This document shows, in pieces, positions 8,295 to 16,166 of a stretch of DNA of 60,619 nucleotides (positions within the stretch are counted from its first letter, which is position 1; the number at the start of each line of letters is the position of its first letter). The stretch covers positions 4,391-65,009 of the forward strand of contig NZ_JASNRD010000024.1 in the NCBI RefSeq assembly GCF_030412015.1. Direction: 5' to 3'. Source of the DNA: Massilia sp. YIM B02763 (GTDB taxonomy: Bacteria > Pseudomonadota > Gammaproteobacteria > Burkholderiales > Burkholderiaceae_D). The translations under genes were made by a program, and so were the position numbers. The notes under the pieces are model-generated. The model was not told the DNA's origin and searched no databases. It was given only the letters and a program-made list of their open reading frames with translations.

Positions 8295-9641
8295 ATGCAC
8301 GAAACGACCCGCATTACGCAAGCCCTGGCCATCGCCCTCGTGCTGGCCCCTGCCCTGGGCCACGCCGCCGACTCCGCATCGACCGTCACCGCCCAAGGCA
8401 GCAGCGCCGCCGCGCTCGCCCGCGCCGCGCTGCCGACGGCGCTGGCTCCCGCCAAGTCCGACGACTACAGGGATCCGGACATGTGGGCGCGCATCCGCAG
8501 CGGCTATGCCATTCCCGACGTCGACAACGCGCTGGTCGCCAAGCACGTGCAGTGGTACGCCAGCCGTCCGGACTACCTGACGCGCATGTCGAGCCGCGCC
8601 TCGCTGTACCTGTACCACGTCGTCAAGGAGCTGGAAAGCCGCGGCATGCCGACCGAGCTGGCGCTGCTGCCCGTGATCGAGTCCGCGTTCAACCCGCAGG
8701 CGCTGTCGACCGCGAACGCGGCCGGCATCTGGCAGTTCATGCCGGACACGGGCAAGACCTTCAGCCTGCAGCAGAACATGTTCAAGGACGAACGCCGCGG
8801 CGTGCTCGCCTCGACCGACGCCGCCCTGACCTATCTGCAGCGCCTGTACACCATGTTCGGCGACTGGCAGCTCGCGCTGGCCGCGTATAACTGGGGCGAA
8901 GGCAATGTCCAGAAGGCGATCCAGAAAAACCGCGCGCTGGGCAAGCCGACCGATTTCGACAGCCTGGCCGATTTGATGCCGGCCGAGACGCGCAACTACG
9001 TGCCCAAGCTGCAGGCGGTGAAGAACATCATCGCCAACCCGGCCCAGTATGGCATCGTGCTGCCCGCCATCGACAACACCCCGTATTTCACCACCATCGA
9101 CAAGACCTCGGACATCGACATGGCCGTGGCGGCCCAGCTGGCCGAGATGTCGCTGGACGAATTCAAGGCGCTCAACCCGCAGTTCAAGAAACCGGTCATC
9201 GCCGGCGACTCGAAGATCCTGCTGCCCAAGGAAAACGCGGAGAAATTCCACCTGAACCTGGCCTCGTGGACCCAGGCGCTGTCCTCGTGGACGACGCACA
9301 AGATCACCTCGGCCAAGGAAAGCATCGCCTCGCTGGCCTCGAAATTCGGCACCACGCCGGAAGTCATCCGCCAGGCCAACAACATTCCGCCGCAGATGCG
9401 CCTGCGGGCCGGCTCCACCATCCTGGTGCCGAAGACGGAAGCCACCGCCCACAACGACATCGCCGAGAACATCATCGAGAATGCCCAGGTGATGCTGGAA
9501 GCGGACCGCGGCAACAGCCGTGGCAAGAAGCTGAGCGGCGTGCAGCGCATCAAGGCGACGGCCGCCCACGCCGTGGCCGAGATCAAGAGCCGCGTCTCGC
9601 GCAAGCCGGCCGTGAATGCCAACGGCCGCAAGCGGCGCTGA
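8295..9641 (+). CDS. mltD: Membrane-bound lytic murein transglycosylase D
   Basis: A 448-residue exported enzyme that cleaves peptidoglycan glycan strands to 1,6-anhydromuropeptides. A signal peptide covers about residues 1-25, ending in HAADS, with no lipobox cysteine seen. The SLT catalytic domain spans about 95-220, with E129 in LLPVIESAFNP as the likely acid catalyst and the downstream AGIWQFMP motif. A LysM-type peptidoglycan-binding region is visible near 350-400, and a weaker one near 290-310. The C-terminus is basic. Single gene with its own promoter and terminator. It is slightly shorter than multi-LysM homologues. Confidence 0.92.
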   Translation: MHETTRITQALAIALVLAPALGHAADSASTVTAQGSSAAALARAALPTALAPAKSDDYRDPDMWARIRSGYAIPDVDNALVAKHVQWYASRPDYLTRMSSRASLYLYHVVKELESRGMPTELALLPVIESAFNPQALSTANAAGIWQFMPDTGKTFSLQQNMFKDERRGVLASTDAALTYLQRLYTMFGDWQLALAAYNWGEGNVQKAIQKNRALGKPTDFDSLADLMPAETRNYVPKLQAVKNIIANPAQYGIVLPAIDNTPYFTTIDKTSDIDMAVAAQLAEMSLDEFKALNPQFKKPVIAGDSKILLPKENAEKFHLNLASWTQALSSWTTHKITSAKESIASLASKFGTTPEVIRQANNIPPQMRLRAGSTILVPKTEATAHNDIAENIIENAQVMLEADRGNSRGKKLSGVQRIKATAAHAVAEIKSRVSRKPAVNANGRKRR

Positions 9642-9679
9642 TCGCAGCCGCATAGTACAGTTGTCATGACGATACGCTC

Positions 9680-9703
9680 GCGTGCCCCTGCGGCACGCTT
9701 TTT
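9680..9703 (+). terminator. Intrinsic terminator of mltD
   Basis: A 7-bp stem GCGTGCC / GGCACGC with loop CCTGC is followed directly by TTTTT, 39 bases after the mltD stop codon. Confidence 0.75.
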
Positions 9704-10055
9704 GCGTAGTCCGTGCAGATTTGCCGGATTTGAGGTATAGTGTCGTTTGTGCGCTGCAAAACGCATCGGCAAGCGCCCGATGCCAGCAGTCGACCCAGCC
9801 CGGCAAGCAGCCGGGTAGCAGTAGAAAAAATCAGCAGCTTCGCAAGCCCCGGCGTTTCCGAAAACGCCCTTTCATAAAGCCCCCCGCCCTGCGTGCCGCC
9901 ATAGGCACCGTCCCGGCGCAAAGCTTTTGTGCCGAAATTTCTTTCGTCTTTGAGTCATTTCGTTTGTTGGCTCGCGTTGCTATTTTGCGTTTCCGCGGTT
10001 GTGCGTCATTGCCATGCGTAAGCGCCCACAGATCTATCGAAAGCAAAGTTAAACA
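9704..10055 (+). promoter_or_regulatory. Long structured leader of the RNA helicase gene
   Basis: No gene is seen between mltD and the helicase (9642-10055). A TATAGT -10-like box at 9736-9741 would start a leader of about 300 bases. The leader can form two clear hairpins: 9799-9815 (CCCGGC / GCCGGG) and 9851-9868 (GGCGTTT / AAACGCC). After about 9930 it becomes U-rich. Long leaders are typical of cold-inducible DEAD-box helicase genes, so cold or autogenous control is plausible but inferred. Confidence 0.45.
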
Positions 10056-11567
10056 ATGAGTTTTGAAGCATTAGGCTTACACGCGTCCATCGTCAAGGCA
10101 GTCGAGCAGGCCGGCTACGAAAAGCCGACGCCGGTGCAGGAGCAGGCTATTCCGGCGGGCATCGCCGGCCGCGACCTGCTGGTGTCCTCGCAGACCGGTT
10201 CCGGCAAGACCGCCGCATTCATGCTGCCGGCGCTGAACCGTTTCGCGAACATCGAACCGGCTCCCGCCGGCCGCACCCCGGCCCAGGAAGCCCAGGCGGC
10301 GCGCGCCCGTGGCGAACGCGTCCGTTTCAAGCCGGCCCAGCCGAAGATGCTGGTGCTGACCCCGACCCGCGAACTCGCGCTGCAGGTGACCACCGCGACC
10401 GAGCAGTACACCGTCAACATGCGCCGCATCCGCGCCGTGTCGATCCTGGGCGGCATGCCCTACCCGAAGCAGATGCAGCTGCTGGCCAAGAATCCGGAAA
10501 TCCTGGTGGCGACGCCGGGCCGCCTGATCGACCACATGGAGTCGGGCAAGATCGACTTCTCGCAGCTGGAAGTGCTGGTGCTGGACGAAGCGGACCGCAT
10601 GCTGGACATGGGCTTCATCGAGGACATCGAGAAGATCGTCGCCGCCACGCCGGACTCGCGCCAGACCATGCTGTTCTCGGCCACGCTGGATGGCGTCGTC
10701 GGCAACATGGCGCGCCGCATCACCAAGGATCCGATGGTGATCCAGATCGCCAGCGCCACCAAGCGCCACGAGAACATCGTGCAGAAGGTGCACTTCGTCG
10801 ACGACCTGTCGCACAAGAACCGCCTGCTCGACCACCTGCTGCGCGACGAGACGCTGGACCAGGCCGTCGTGTTCACCGCCACCAAGCGTGACGCCGACAT
10901 GATCGCCGACCGGCTGAACATCGCCGGCTTCTCGGCCGCCGCGCTGCACGGCGACATGCACCAGGGTGCCCGCAACCGCACGCTGGACGGCCTGCGCCGC
11001 GGCCGCGTGAAGGTGCTGGTGGCCACCGACGTCGCCGCGCGCGGCATCGACGTGCCGAACATCACCCACGTGGTGAACTACGACCTGCCGAAGTTCCCGG
11101 AAGACTACGTGCACCGCATCGGCCGCACGGGCCGCGCCGGCCGCAACGGCGTCGCCGTCTCGCTGGTGAACCACGCCGAGAACATGAACGTGCGCCGCAT
11201 CGAGCGCTTCACCAAGCAGACGATCCCCGTCGACGTGGTGGAAGGCTTCGAGCCGAAGCGCGCTCCGGCACCCCGTTCGACCACCCGTCCGGGCTGGAAG
11301 CCGGGCGACGGCCGCAATGCCGGCAAGCCGGGCCAGCGCAGCTTCCAGGGCAAGGAAGGCGGCTACCGCGGCAACGGCGAAGGCCAGCGCCGTGAGGGCG
11401 GTTTCCGCAGCGAAGGCGGCTACCGCGGCGGCGAAGGCCAGGGCCAGCGCCGTGAAGGCGGCTACCGTGGCGCCAGCGAAGGCCAGCGCCGCGAACGCAG
11501 CGCCGGCTACGGCAGCGCCCACCCGCGCTCGGCCGACGGCGCCCGCCGCAGCTTCGGCGATCGTTGA
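10056..11567 (+). CDS. rhlE: DEAD-box ATP-dependent RNA helicase, RhlE type
   Basis: A 503-residue RNA helicase. The Q-motif region is near residues 20-30 and motif I (SSQTGSGKT) at 44-52. Further motifs are PTRELA, TPGR, DEAD in VLDEADRMLDMGF, SAT, and the C-terminal lobe motifs ATDVAARGID and HRIGRTGR. A long arginine- and glycine-rich tail (from about residue 400) has repeated GGYRG and GQRREGG units, as in RhlE-type proteins of Betaproteobacteria, which use such tails to bind RNA or ribosomes. The start at 10056 is the first methionine (MSFEALGLH). It likely acts in ribosome assembly or mRNA decay, especially in the cold. Single gene with a long leader. Confidence 0.93.
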   Translation: MSFEALGLHASIVKAVEQAGYEKPTPVQEQAIPAGIAGRDLLVSSQTGSGKTAAFMLPALNRFANIEPAPAGRTPAQEAQAARARGERVRFKPAQPKMLVLTPTRELALQVTTATEQYTVNMRRIRAVSILGGMPYPKQMQLLAKNPEILVATPGRLIDHMESGKIDFSQLEVLVLDEADRMLDMGFIEDIEKIVAATPDSRQTMLFSATLDGVVGNMARRITKDPMVIQIASATKRHENIVQKVHFVDDLSHKNRLLDHLLRDETLDQAVVFTATKRDADMIADRLNIAGFSAAALHGDMHQGARNRTLDGLRRGRVKVLVATDVAARGIDVPNITHVVNYDLPKFPEDYVHRIGRTGRAGRNGVAVSLVNHAENMNVRRIERFTKQTIPVDVVEGFEPKRAPAPRSTTRPGWKPGDGRNAGKPGQRSFQGKEGGYRGNGEGQRREGGFRSEGGYRGGEGQGQRREGGYRGASEGQRRERSAGYGSAHPRSADGARRSFGDR

Positions 11568-11599
11568 TCGACGACTGCACCAGGTAGTCAGCCTTACCC

Positions 11600-11686
11600 C
11601 GTCGCCCCCGCGCAGGCGGGGGTCCAAGTTCTGCAAGCCGTAACGCAACGCTTGCAAATTGGGCCCCCGCCTGCGCGGGGGCGACG
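11600..11686. repeat. REP/BIME-like palindromic repeat, copy A
   Basis: Two inverted arms of 26 bases (11600-11625 and 11661-11686, 25 of 26 matching) each contain a GC-rich palindrome around CGCAGGCG. The inner flanks also pair (CTGCAAGC with GCTTGCAA). It sits 32 bases behind the helicase stop and is followed by TTTTTAT, so it may also end transcription. Related copies occur at 15105, 27707 and 46106, and more loosely at 51148. Confidence 0.7.
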
Positions 11687-11775
11687 TTTTTATACGCGAG
11701 CGCGGCTTTTATACGCGAGCGACGTTTATACGTGAACGCGATTTTTAGACGCGGGCGCGCCGTGTTTTATGCGCC
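11681..11775. repeat. Imperfect tandem repeat of about 19 bases
   Basis: Four to five degenerate units of the form GCG-(A/C)-TTTTATACGCGAGC follow each other between REP copy A and the senA stop codon. The first two units share TTTTATACGCGAGCG exactly, and later ones diverge. No reading frame is supported in this stretch. Confidence 0.55.
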
Positions 11776-11780
11776 GGTCC

Positions 11781-13001
11781 TTACAGCGCGCAAGTCCGGA
11801 ACCCGCAATAGATATCGTCCCGCTCCGGCGTGAAGAAGTTGCGGAAATGCGGCGAGCGCAGGCGCGCCGGTGTCGCGAAGGAGGCGCCGCGCAGCGTGCG
11901 GCGCGTGCCGAACCACGGTGCCGAATACTCGCGGTAGCGGTCGGCCGCGAAGCCCGCGAACGGCAGGAAGGGCGAGGCCGTCCATTCCCACAGCCGTCCC
12001 CAGGCAAAACCGTCGCTGCCCGACGTGGCGGCGAACTCCCATTCCGTTTCCGTCGGCAGGCGCCGCCCGGCCCAGGCGCAATAGGCCTCGGCTTCGTGGC
12101 AGTTCACGTGGCGTACGGGCTGCGCCGGATCGAGCGGCGCCGCATGGCCGAGCGTACGGGTCATCCAGCCCGCATTGCCACCATCGGCGTCACGCTCCCA
12201 GTAGCGCGGCGCCGAGCGCTCCTGCCCCATCAGCCAGGTACGCCCCGAATCGCTCCAGAGTTCGGGGCGCTGGTAGCCGCCATCGCGCACGAAGGCGGCG
12301 AAGGCGCCATTCGTCACGAGTCCCGCATCGATGGCGAACGGCGCCACCTTGCACGCCGCCGCATCGCGCTCGTTGTCGAACACGAAGCCGCGCGACTGGT
12401 CGCCGCCGCGCACGAAGCTGCCGCCGGCAAAGGGGATCTCGCCGGCCACGGGCCCTGGCCGCTGCGCGGGCTTCACCCGGCGCAATGCGTCCGGGTCGAC
12501 GGCGATGCCCAGCGTCTGGATCGTGTACAGCAAGGCCTCGCCGTGCATGTCCTCGTGCGCCAGCGCCAGGCGGTACGGGTACAGCGCGGCATCGTCGTCC
12601 GGCTCGCGGGACAGGCGCGCCAGGATGCGTTCCAGCACCTCGTTGCAATAGGTCTTGATGGCGCCAGTGGACGGCAGGTCCAGCGTCCAGCGCGTGCGGT
12701 GCGCCACGTTGCCCGAATCGAACCAGTCGTCGCCGCGCGCCAGCAGCGAGTGGCCGTCGGCCTCGCCCGGCTGGCTGCCGGTCGCGTCGCGCAGCACGAA
12801 CCACTCGGCGAACCAGGCCGTATGGCCCAGCTCCCACAAGGGCGGGTTCACGATGGACAGGCGCGGCACCTGCTGCGCGTCGTCGTAGCCGGCGTCCGCG
12901 AGTATCTCGAACAGGGCCAGCGTATAATGCCGCGCATCCTGCAGCGCGGCGCCAAGGTCTTCCGGTCCCGCGGTGCGGAACGATGCATGCTTGTCGCTCA
13001 T
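11781..13001 (-). CDS. senA: Selenoneine synthase (EgtB paralogue)
   Basis: A 406-residue iron enzyme expected to join hercynine with a selenosugar to form the C-Se bond of selenoneine. An N-terminal DinB-like domain carries the iron ligands H60 (WELGHTAWF) and H149/H153 in HEDMHGE. A C-terminal formylglycine-generating-enzyme-like domain holds RLPTETEWEFAA (about 314-325), GRLWEWT and the terminal FFTPERDDIYCGFRTC. It differs clearly from the true EgtB at 35377. The assignment rests on this split together with the adjacent selenosugar synthase and selenophosphate synthetase genes, the published senABC arrangement. It is divergent from senB, with start codons 41 bases apart. The GGGG before the ATG at 13001 leaves no normal ribosome-site spacing. 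Confidence 0.88.
   Translation of the reverse strand: MSDKHASFRTAGPEDLGAALQDARHYTLALFEILADAGYDDAQQVPRLSIVNPPLWELGHTAWFAEWFVLRDATGSQPGEADGHSLLARGDDWFDSGNVAHRTRWTLDLPSTGAIKTYCNEVLERILARLSREPDDDAALYPYRLALAHEDMHGEALLYTIQTLGIAVDPDALRRVKPAQRPGPVAGEIPFAGGSFVRGGDQSRGFVFDNERDAAACKVAPFAIDAGLVTNGAFAAFVRDGGYQRPELWSDSGRTWLMGQERSAPRYWERDADGGNAGWMTRTLGHAAPLDPAQPVRHVNCHEAEAYCAWAGRRLPTETEWEFAATSGSDGFAWGRLWEWTASPFLPFAGFAADRYREYSAPWFGTRRTLRGASFATPARLRSPHFRNFFTPERDDIYCGFRTCAL
12923..12928 (+). promoter_or_regulatory. Candidate -10 box for senB-selD
   Basis: A perfect TATAAT on the plus strand lies inside the 5' end of senA, about 115 bases before the senB start. There is no good -35 at 17 bases, so it may need an activator. 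The gap between the two start codons is too small to house two complete promoters. Confidence 0.35.
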
Positions 13002-13007
13002 CCCCGC

Positions 13008-13013
13008 ATTGTA
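13008..13013 (-). promoter_or_regulatory. Candidate -10 box for senA
   Basis: TACAAT read leftward lies only six bases before the senA ATG. A TTGGAA -35-like box lies about 19 bases upstream (13033-13038). Transcription would begin at or next to the start codon, implying a leaderless mRNA. Confidence 0.35.
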
Positions 13014-13042
13014 CTACCGGCATCCCTAGGCTTTCCAACCGC

Positions 13043-14056
13043 ATGGCACGTCCTTCCATCTTCATCGCCAGCCCCGCCTCCGCGCGCGAGAACAACGGCA
13101 ACTGGCAGACCGCGAGCCGCTGGCGCCGCTTCCTGCAGCGCGACTACCGCGTCGCCATCGGCGCCGGCTGGCAGCCGGGCGACGCCGTCCCCGACCTGCT
13201 CGTCGCGCTGCATGCCAGGCGCTCGGCCGCCGCGCTGGCCGCGTTCAAGGCCGCGCATCCTGACCGTCCCGCGCTGCTGGTGCTGACGGGCACGGACCTG
13301 TACCGCGACATCCACGCGGACGCCGCCGCGCGCGCCTCGCTGGCGCTGGCCGATGCCATCGTCGTGCTGCAGCCGCGCGGCCTGGACGAACTCGATGCCG
13401 CCGCGCGCGCCAAGGCCCACGTGATCTACCAGTCGGCGCCCAGCCTGCGTCCTGCCGTCCCGCGCCGCGGCGCCGCCCTGGACGTCGCGATGGTCGGCCA
13501 CCTGCGCGAGGAAAAGGATCCGCTGACCTTCATGCGGGCCGCGCACCGGCTGGCGGTGCCCGGCCTGCGCCTGCTGCACGTGGGGCGTGCGCTCGACGAG
13601 TCACTGGACACGGCGGCGCGCGAGACGATGGCGCAGGTACCGGCCTACCGCTGGCTCGGCGCCCTGCCCCACGCGCCCGCGCGGCGCCTGCTGCGACGCT
13701 GCCATGCGATGGCGATCGCCTCGCGCATGGAGGGCGGCGCGAACGTGATCATCGAAGCCGTCACCTGCGGCGTGCCCGTGCTGGCTTCCGACATTCCCGG
13801 CAACCGCGGCATGCTGGGCGAGGACTACCTGGGGTATTTCGCACCCGGCGACGCGGCCGCGCTGGCGCACCTGATCGAACGCAGCAGCCTGGATGCGCGC
13901 TTCCATGCGCGCCTCGTGCGCCAGTGCGCGGCGCGCGCGCGGCTCTTCACCCCGAGGCGGGAGCAAGCGCGCCTCGTCGACTTGGTGGATAATCTGCTAT
14001 TGCCACGGGCCCTGCACGGCGGCGCCCGCAACCTCACGAACGAAAGCGACGCATGA
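13043..14056 (+). CDS. senB: Selenosugar synthase, GT4-type glycosyltransferase
   Basis: A 337-residue enzyme with a GT-B fold. The N-terminal half (about 1-140) is the acceptor domain. The C-terminal half has the nucleotide-sugar site, with MVGHLREEKDP at about 150-160 and the EX7E motif E230-E238 (EGGANVIIE) followed by CGVPVLASDIPGN. In the published pathway SenB reacts selenophosphate with a UDP-sugar to form a 1-seleno-sugar, an unusual C-Se bond-forming glycosyl transfer. The start at 13043 (MARPSIFIAS) is favoured over a 20-residue longer frame that runs back into senA. Its stop overlaps the selD start (ATGA), so supply and use of selenophosphate are translationally coupled. Confidence 0.87.
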   Translation: MARPSIFIASPASARENNGNWQTASRWRRFLQRDYRVAIGAGWQPGDAVPDLLVALHARRSAAALAAFKAAHPDRPALLVLTGTDLYRDIHADAAARASLALADAIVVLQPRGLDELDAAARAKAHVIYQSAPSLRPAVPRRGAALDVAMVGHLREEKDPLTFMRAAHRLAVPGLRLLHVGRALDESLDTAARETMAQVPAYRWLGALPHAPARRLLRRCHAMAIASRMEGGANVIIEAVTCGVPVLASDIPGNRGMLGEDYLGYFAPGDAAALAHLIERSSLDARFHARLVRQCAARARLFTPRREQARLVDLVDNLLLPRALHGGARNLTNESDA

Positions 14057-15099
14057 CTGACCAACCCCTGAAACTGACCTCGTTCTCCCACGGCGGCGGC
14101 TGCGGCTGCAAGATCGCGCCCGGCGTGCTGTCCGAAATCCTGCAGAAATCGAGCGGATTCCCCGTGCCGAAGGAGCTCATGGTCGGCATCGAGACGGCCG
14201 ACGACGCCGCCGTCTACAAGCTCAACGACGAGCAGGCGCTGATCGCCACCACCGACTTCTTCATGCCGATCGTCGACGATCCGTTCGACTTCGGCCGCAT
14301 CGCCGCCACCAATGCCATCTCGGACGTGTACGCGATGGGCGGCACGCCGATCATGGCGCTGGCCCTCGTCGGCATGCCGGTCAACAAGCTGCCGCTGGAC
14401 ACGATCGGCAAGATCATCCAGGGCGGCGAATCGATCTGCGCCGAAGCGGGCATTCCCATCGCCGGCGGCCACACCATCGATTCCGTCGAGCCGATCTACG
14501 GCCTGGTCGTGATGGGCCTCGTGCACCCTTCCAAGGTCAAGCGCAATGCGGATGCGAAGGCCGGCGACGTGCTGGTGCTGGGCAAGCCGCTGGGCGTGGG
14601 CGTGCTGTCGGCCGCGCTCAAGAAGGACCAGCTCGATGCGGACGGCTATGCCGCGATGATCGCCAACACCACCAAGCTCAACAAGCCGGGCAAGGCCTTG
14701 TCCGAACTGCCGGGCGTGCATGCGCTGACCGACGTCACCGGCTTCGGCCTCCTGGGCCACCTGCTGGAACTGGCGCGCGGCGCCAAGCTGACGGCCAGGC
14801 TGGACATGGACAGGATCCCGCTGCTGCCGGGTGTCGAGGACCTGGCCCACGCCGGCTTCTTCACGGGCGCATCGGGCCGCAACTGGGACGCCTACGGCCA
14901 GGACGTCGAGCTGGGCGCGAACGTCTCCGACACCCGCCGCGTGCTGCTGACCGATCCGCAGACCTCGGGCGGCCTGCTGGTCTCGTGCGATGCGGGCAGC
15001 GTGGACGAGGTGCTGGCGTTGTTCAAGCGCGAAGGCTTCGGCGATGCGGCCGTCATCGGCCGGATGGAAGCTGGCGCCGCGCGGGTCGTCGTCGCCTGA
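14053..15099 (+). CDS. selD: Selenide, water dikinase (selenophosphate synthetase)
   Basis: A 348-residue enzyme that makes selenophosphate from selenide and ATP. C17, C19 and K20 in GGCGCK match the catalytic numbering of the E. coli enzyme. Codon 17 is TGC, so this is a cysteine form and not a selenoprotein. The glycine-rich ATP motifs DVYAMGGTP and GGHTIDSVEP are present, as is LTDPQTSGGLL near the C-terminus. It overlaps senB by four bases. In this setting it acts as SenC, feeding SenB. It could also serve selenocysteine or selenouridine synthesis, but no selA, selB or selU gene is in the window. Confidence 0.95.
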   Translation: MTDQPLKLTSFSHGGGCGCKIAPGVLSEILQKSSGFPVPKELMVGIETADDAAVYKLNDEQALIATTDFFMPIVDDPFDFGRIAATNAISDVYAMGGTPIMALALVGMPVNKLPLDTIGKIIQGGESICAEAGIPIAGGHTIDSVEPIYGLVVMGLVHPSKVKRNADAKAGDVLVLGKPLGVGVLSAALKKDQLDADGYAAMIANTTKLNKPGKALSELPGVHALTDVTGFGLLGHLLELARGAKLTARLDMDRIPLLPGVEDLAHAGFFTGASGRNWDAYGQDVELGANVSDTRRVLLTDPQTSGGLLVSCDAGSVDEVLALFKREGFGDAAVIGRMEAGAARVVVA

Positions 15100-15104
15100 C
15101 GCCA

Positions 15105-15232
15105 CCGTCGCCCCTGCGCAGGCAGGGGCCCATGCTAAAGAGCAGAATTCGGCCTGTCGGAAGCACCCGCAGGTTTCGGAGAAACGGACTTCGGATGTTC
15201 GGCATGGGTCCCTGCCTGCGCAGGGACGACGG
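15105..15232. repeat. REP/BIME-like palindromic repeat, copy B
   Basis: Inverted arms at 15105-15135 and 15201-15232 carry the same palindromic core (CCCTGCGCAGGCAGGG) as copies A and C. They are separated by about 65 bases that are not shared with the other copies. It lies six bases behind the selD stop and before the convergent acetyltransferase gene. Confidence 0.7.
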
Positions 15233-15254
15233 ATCTCGAAGCACGCTCAGTACA

Positions 15255-15698
15255 TCAAGCCCGCAACTCCGCCACCATCTCCCCCCGCTCGTCCACGCCC
15301 GTCTCCACGAACCCGAAACTCGCATAGAACGCCTTCGCGCGCGCGTTGCGCTCGTGGTAGCAGATCGTGATGCGGCGCATGTCGGGCCGGGCGCGCAATT
15401 CCGCCAGCAGCAGTTCCATCGCGCGCCGCCCGATGCCGCGGCCCTGGCGCGCATGGTCGACCATGAAGCGGTAGATCGCGTAGTCGCCCTCGACGTCGCC
15501 GGCGCGGCGGTCGTACAGCAGGAAGCCGGCCGGCTCGCCGTCGCAATAGACGCCACGCGGGATGTAGTCCGGATAGAAGCGCGATTGCGCGATCGAATAG
15601 GCATTGCTGGCCAACAGCTCGCGCTGGTGCTCGGGCAGCTCCATGTCCATGAAGTCTTCGAAATTCTCTTCGGTGATGTCCTGCAGGGTGACGTCCAA
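15255..15698 (-). CDS. GNAT family N-acetyltransferase
   Basis: A 147-residue acetyl-CoA-dependent acetyltransferase. It has the GNAT motif A ARQGRGIGRRAMELLL (about 83-98) for pyrophosphate binding and the C-terminal N-ARAKAFYASFGF motif. The closest style is spermidine/spermine acetyltransferase of the SpeG/BltD type (inference from the N-terminal ITEENFEDFMDMEL pattern). The start at 15698 is the first methionine. It is the downstream neighbour of a small unknown leftward gene 26 bases away, and converges on selD. The substrate is not determined. Confidence 0.85.
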   Translation of the reverse strand: MDVTLQDITEENFEDFMDMELPEHQRELLASNAYSIAQSRFYPDYIPRGVYCDGEPAGFLLYDRRAGDVEGDYAIYRFMVDHARQGRGIGRRAMELLLAELRARPDMRRITICYHERNARAKAFYASFGFVETGVDERGEMVAELRA

Positions 15699-15724
15699 GC
15701 GCGCTCCTTTCGAAAGCGGCTATC

Positions 15725-16015
15725 TTACACTCGGAACAACCCTGCCTCGTGCTCCGGGTGGCTGGCATCCGGATCGACGTGCAGCACGGCGCCGTCCTCG
15801 CCCAGGATACTTGCCGGCAGCATCTGAATCAGGTTATAGCGCTGCTGCTCGGCGTACCGCTTGGAGCCGGCGTACCCCTTCGCATTGTGGCTGTAGTAGC
15901 GCAGCACGACATCGTAGCCCTGGCGGGCCAGCGCGCAATAATTTCTGAAGAGAATCAATGTGGCGTCCGCAGAAGCCCGTGCCACGAAACGCTTGACACG
16001 CCAAACAAAATTCAC
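15725..16015 (-). CDS. Hypothetical protein, 96 residues
   Basis: Not recognised. The frame gives a basic N-terminal helix, then aromatic-rich helices (NYCALARQGYDVVLRYYSHNAKGY) and an acidic C-terminus. The start is uncertain: the GTG at 16015 has no ribosome site, and internal GTG or TTG codons are possible. The leucine-leader promoter of leuA overlaps its 5' end in the opposite direction. It lies 26 bases upstream of the acetyltransferase gene and may be cotranscribed. Codon choice looks coding, but little else supports function. Confidence 0.5.
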   Translation of the reverse strand: MNFVWRVKRFVARASADATLILFRNYCALARQGYDVVLRYYSHNAKGYAGSKRYAEQQRYNLIQMLPASILGEDGAVLHVDPDASHPEHEAGLFRV

Positions 16016-16022
16016 TTAGAGT
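15993..16022 (+). promoter_or_regulatory. Promoter of the leuA leader
   Basis: A consensus TTGACA (15993-15998) is followed after 18 bases by TAGAGT (16017-16022). Transcription would start around 16028-16030 and give a leader of about 335 bases in front of leuA, including both short leucine-rich frames. Confidence 0.6.
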
Positions 16023-16028
16023 GAAGAA

Positions 16029-16109
16029 ATGTTCTCCCAACTGCCTCTGTCGACTTCCCTACCGCTCGCCGGCGCGCTATCGCCGGCCGGCCTGCTACTA
16101 CGCGCGTAA
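16029..16109 (+). CDS. Putative leucine-rich leader peptide 1
   Basis: A 26-codon frame (starts MFSQLPLS, ends GLLLRA) with eight leucine codons. Four are CTA, a codon that is very rare in the surrounding high-GC genes, and two CTA lie side by side at the end (CTG CTA CTA). Its ATG coincides with the predicted transcription start, so it would be translated leaderless or from a weak AGAGTGAAG site. Enrichment for a rare codon of the pathway's end product is the hallmark of attenuation leaders. The call is inference. Confidence 0.4.
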   Translation: MFSQLPLSTSLPLAGALSPAGLLLRA

Positions 16110-16166
16110 GCCGCGTTGTCCCGCCCGGCCCCGTGCCGGATCCGTAGCCCAAGGAAAGTTGCACCG

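Noticed and set aside
14053..15099. Possible selenocysteine form of SelD
   Set aside because: Codons 17 and 19 were read as TGC, not TGA, so it is a cysteine enzyme.
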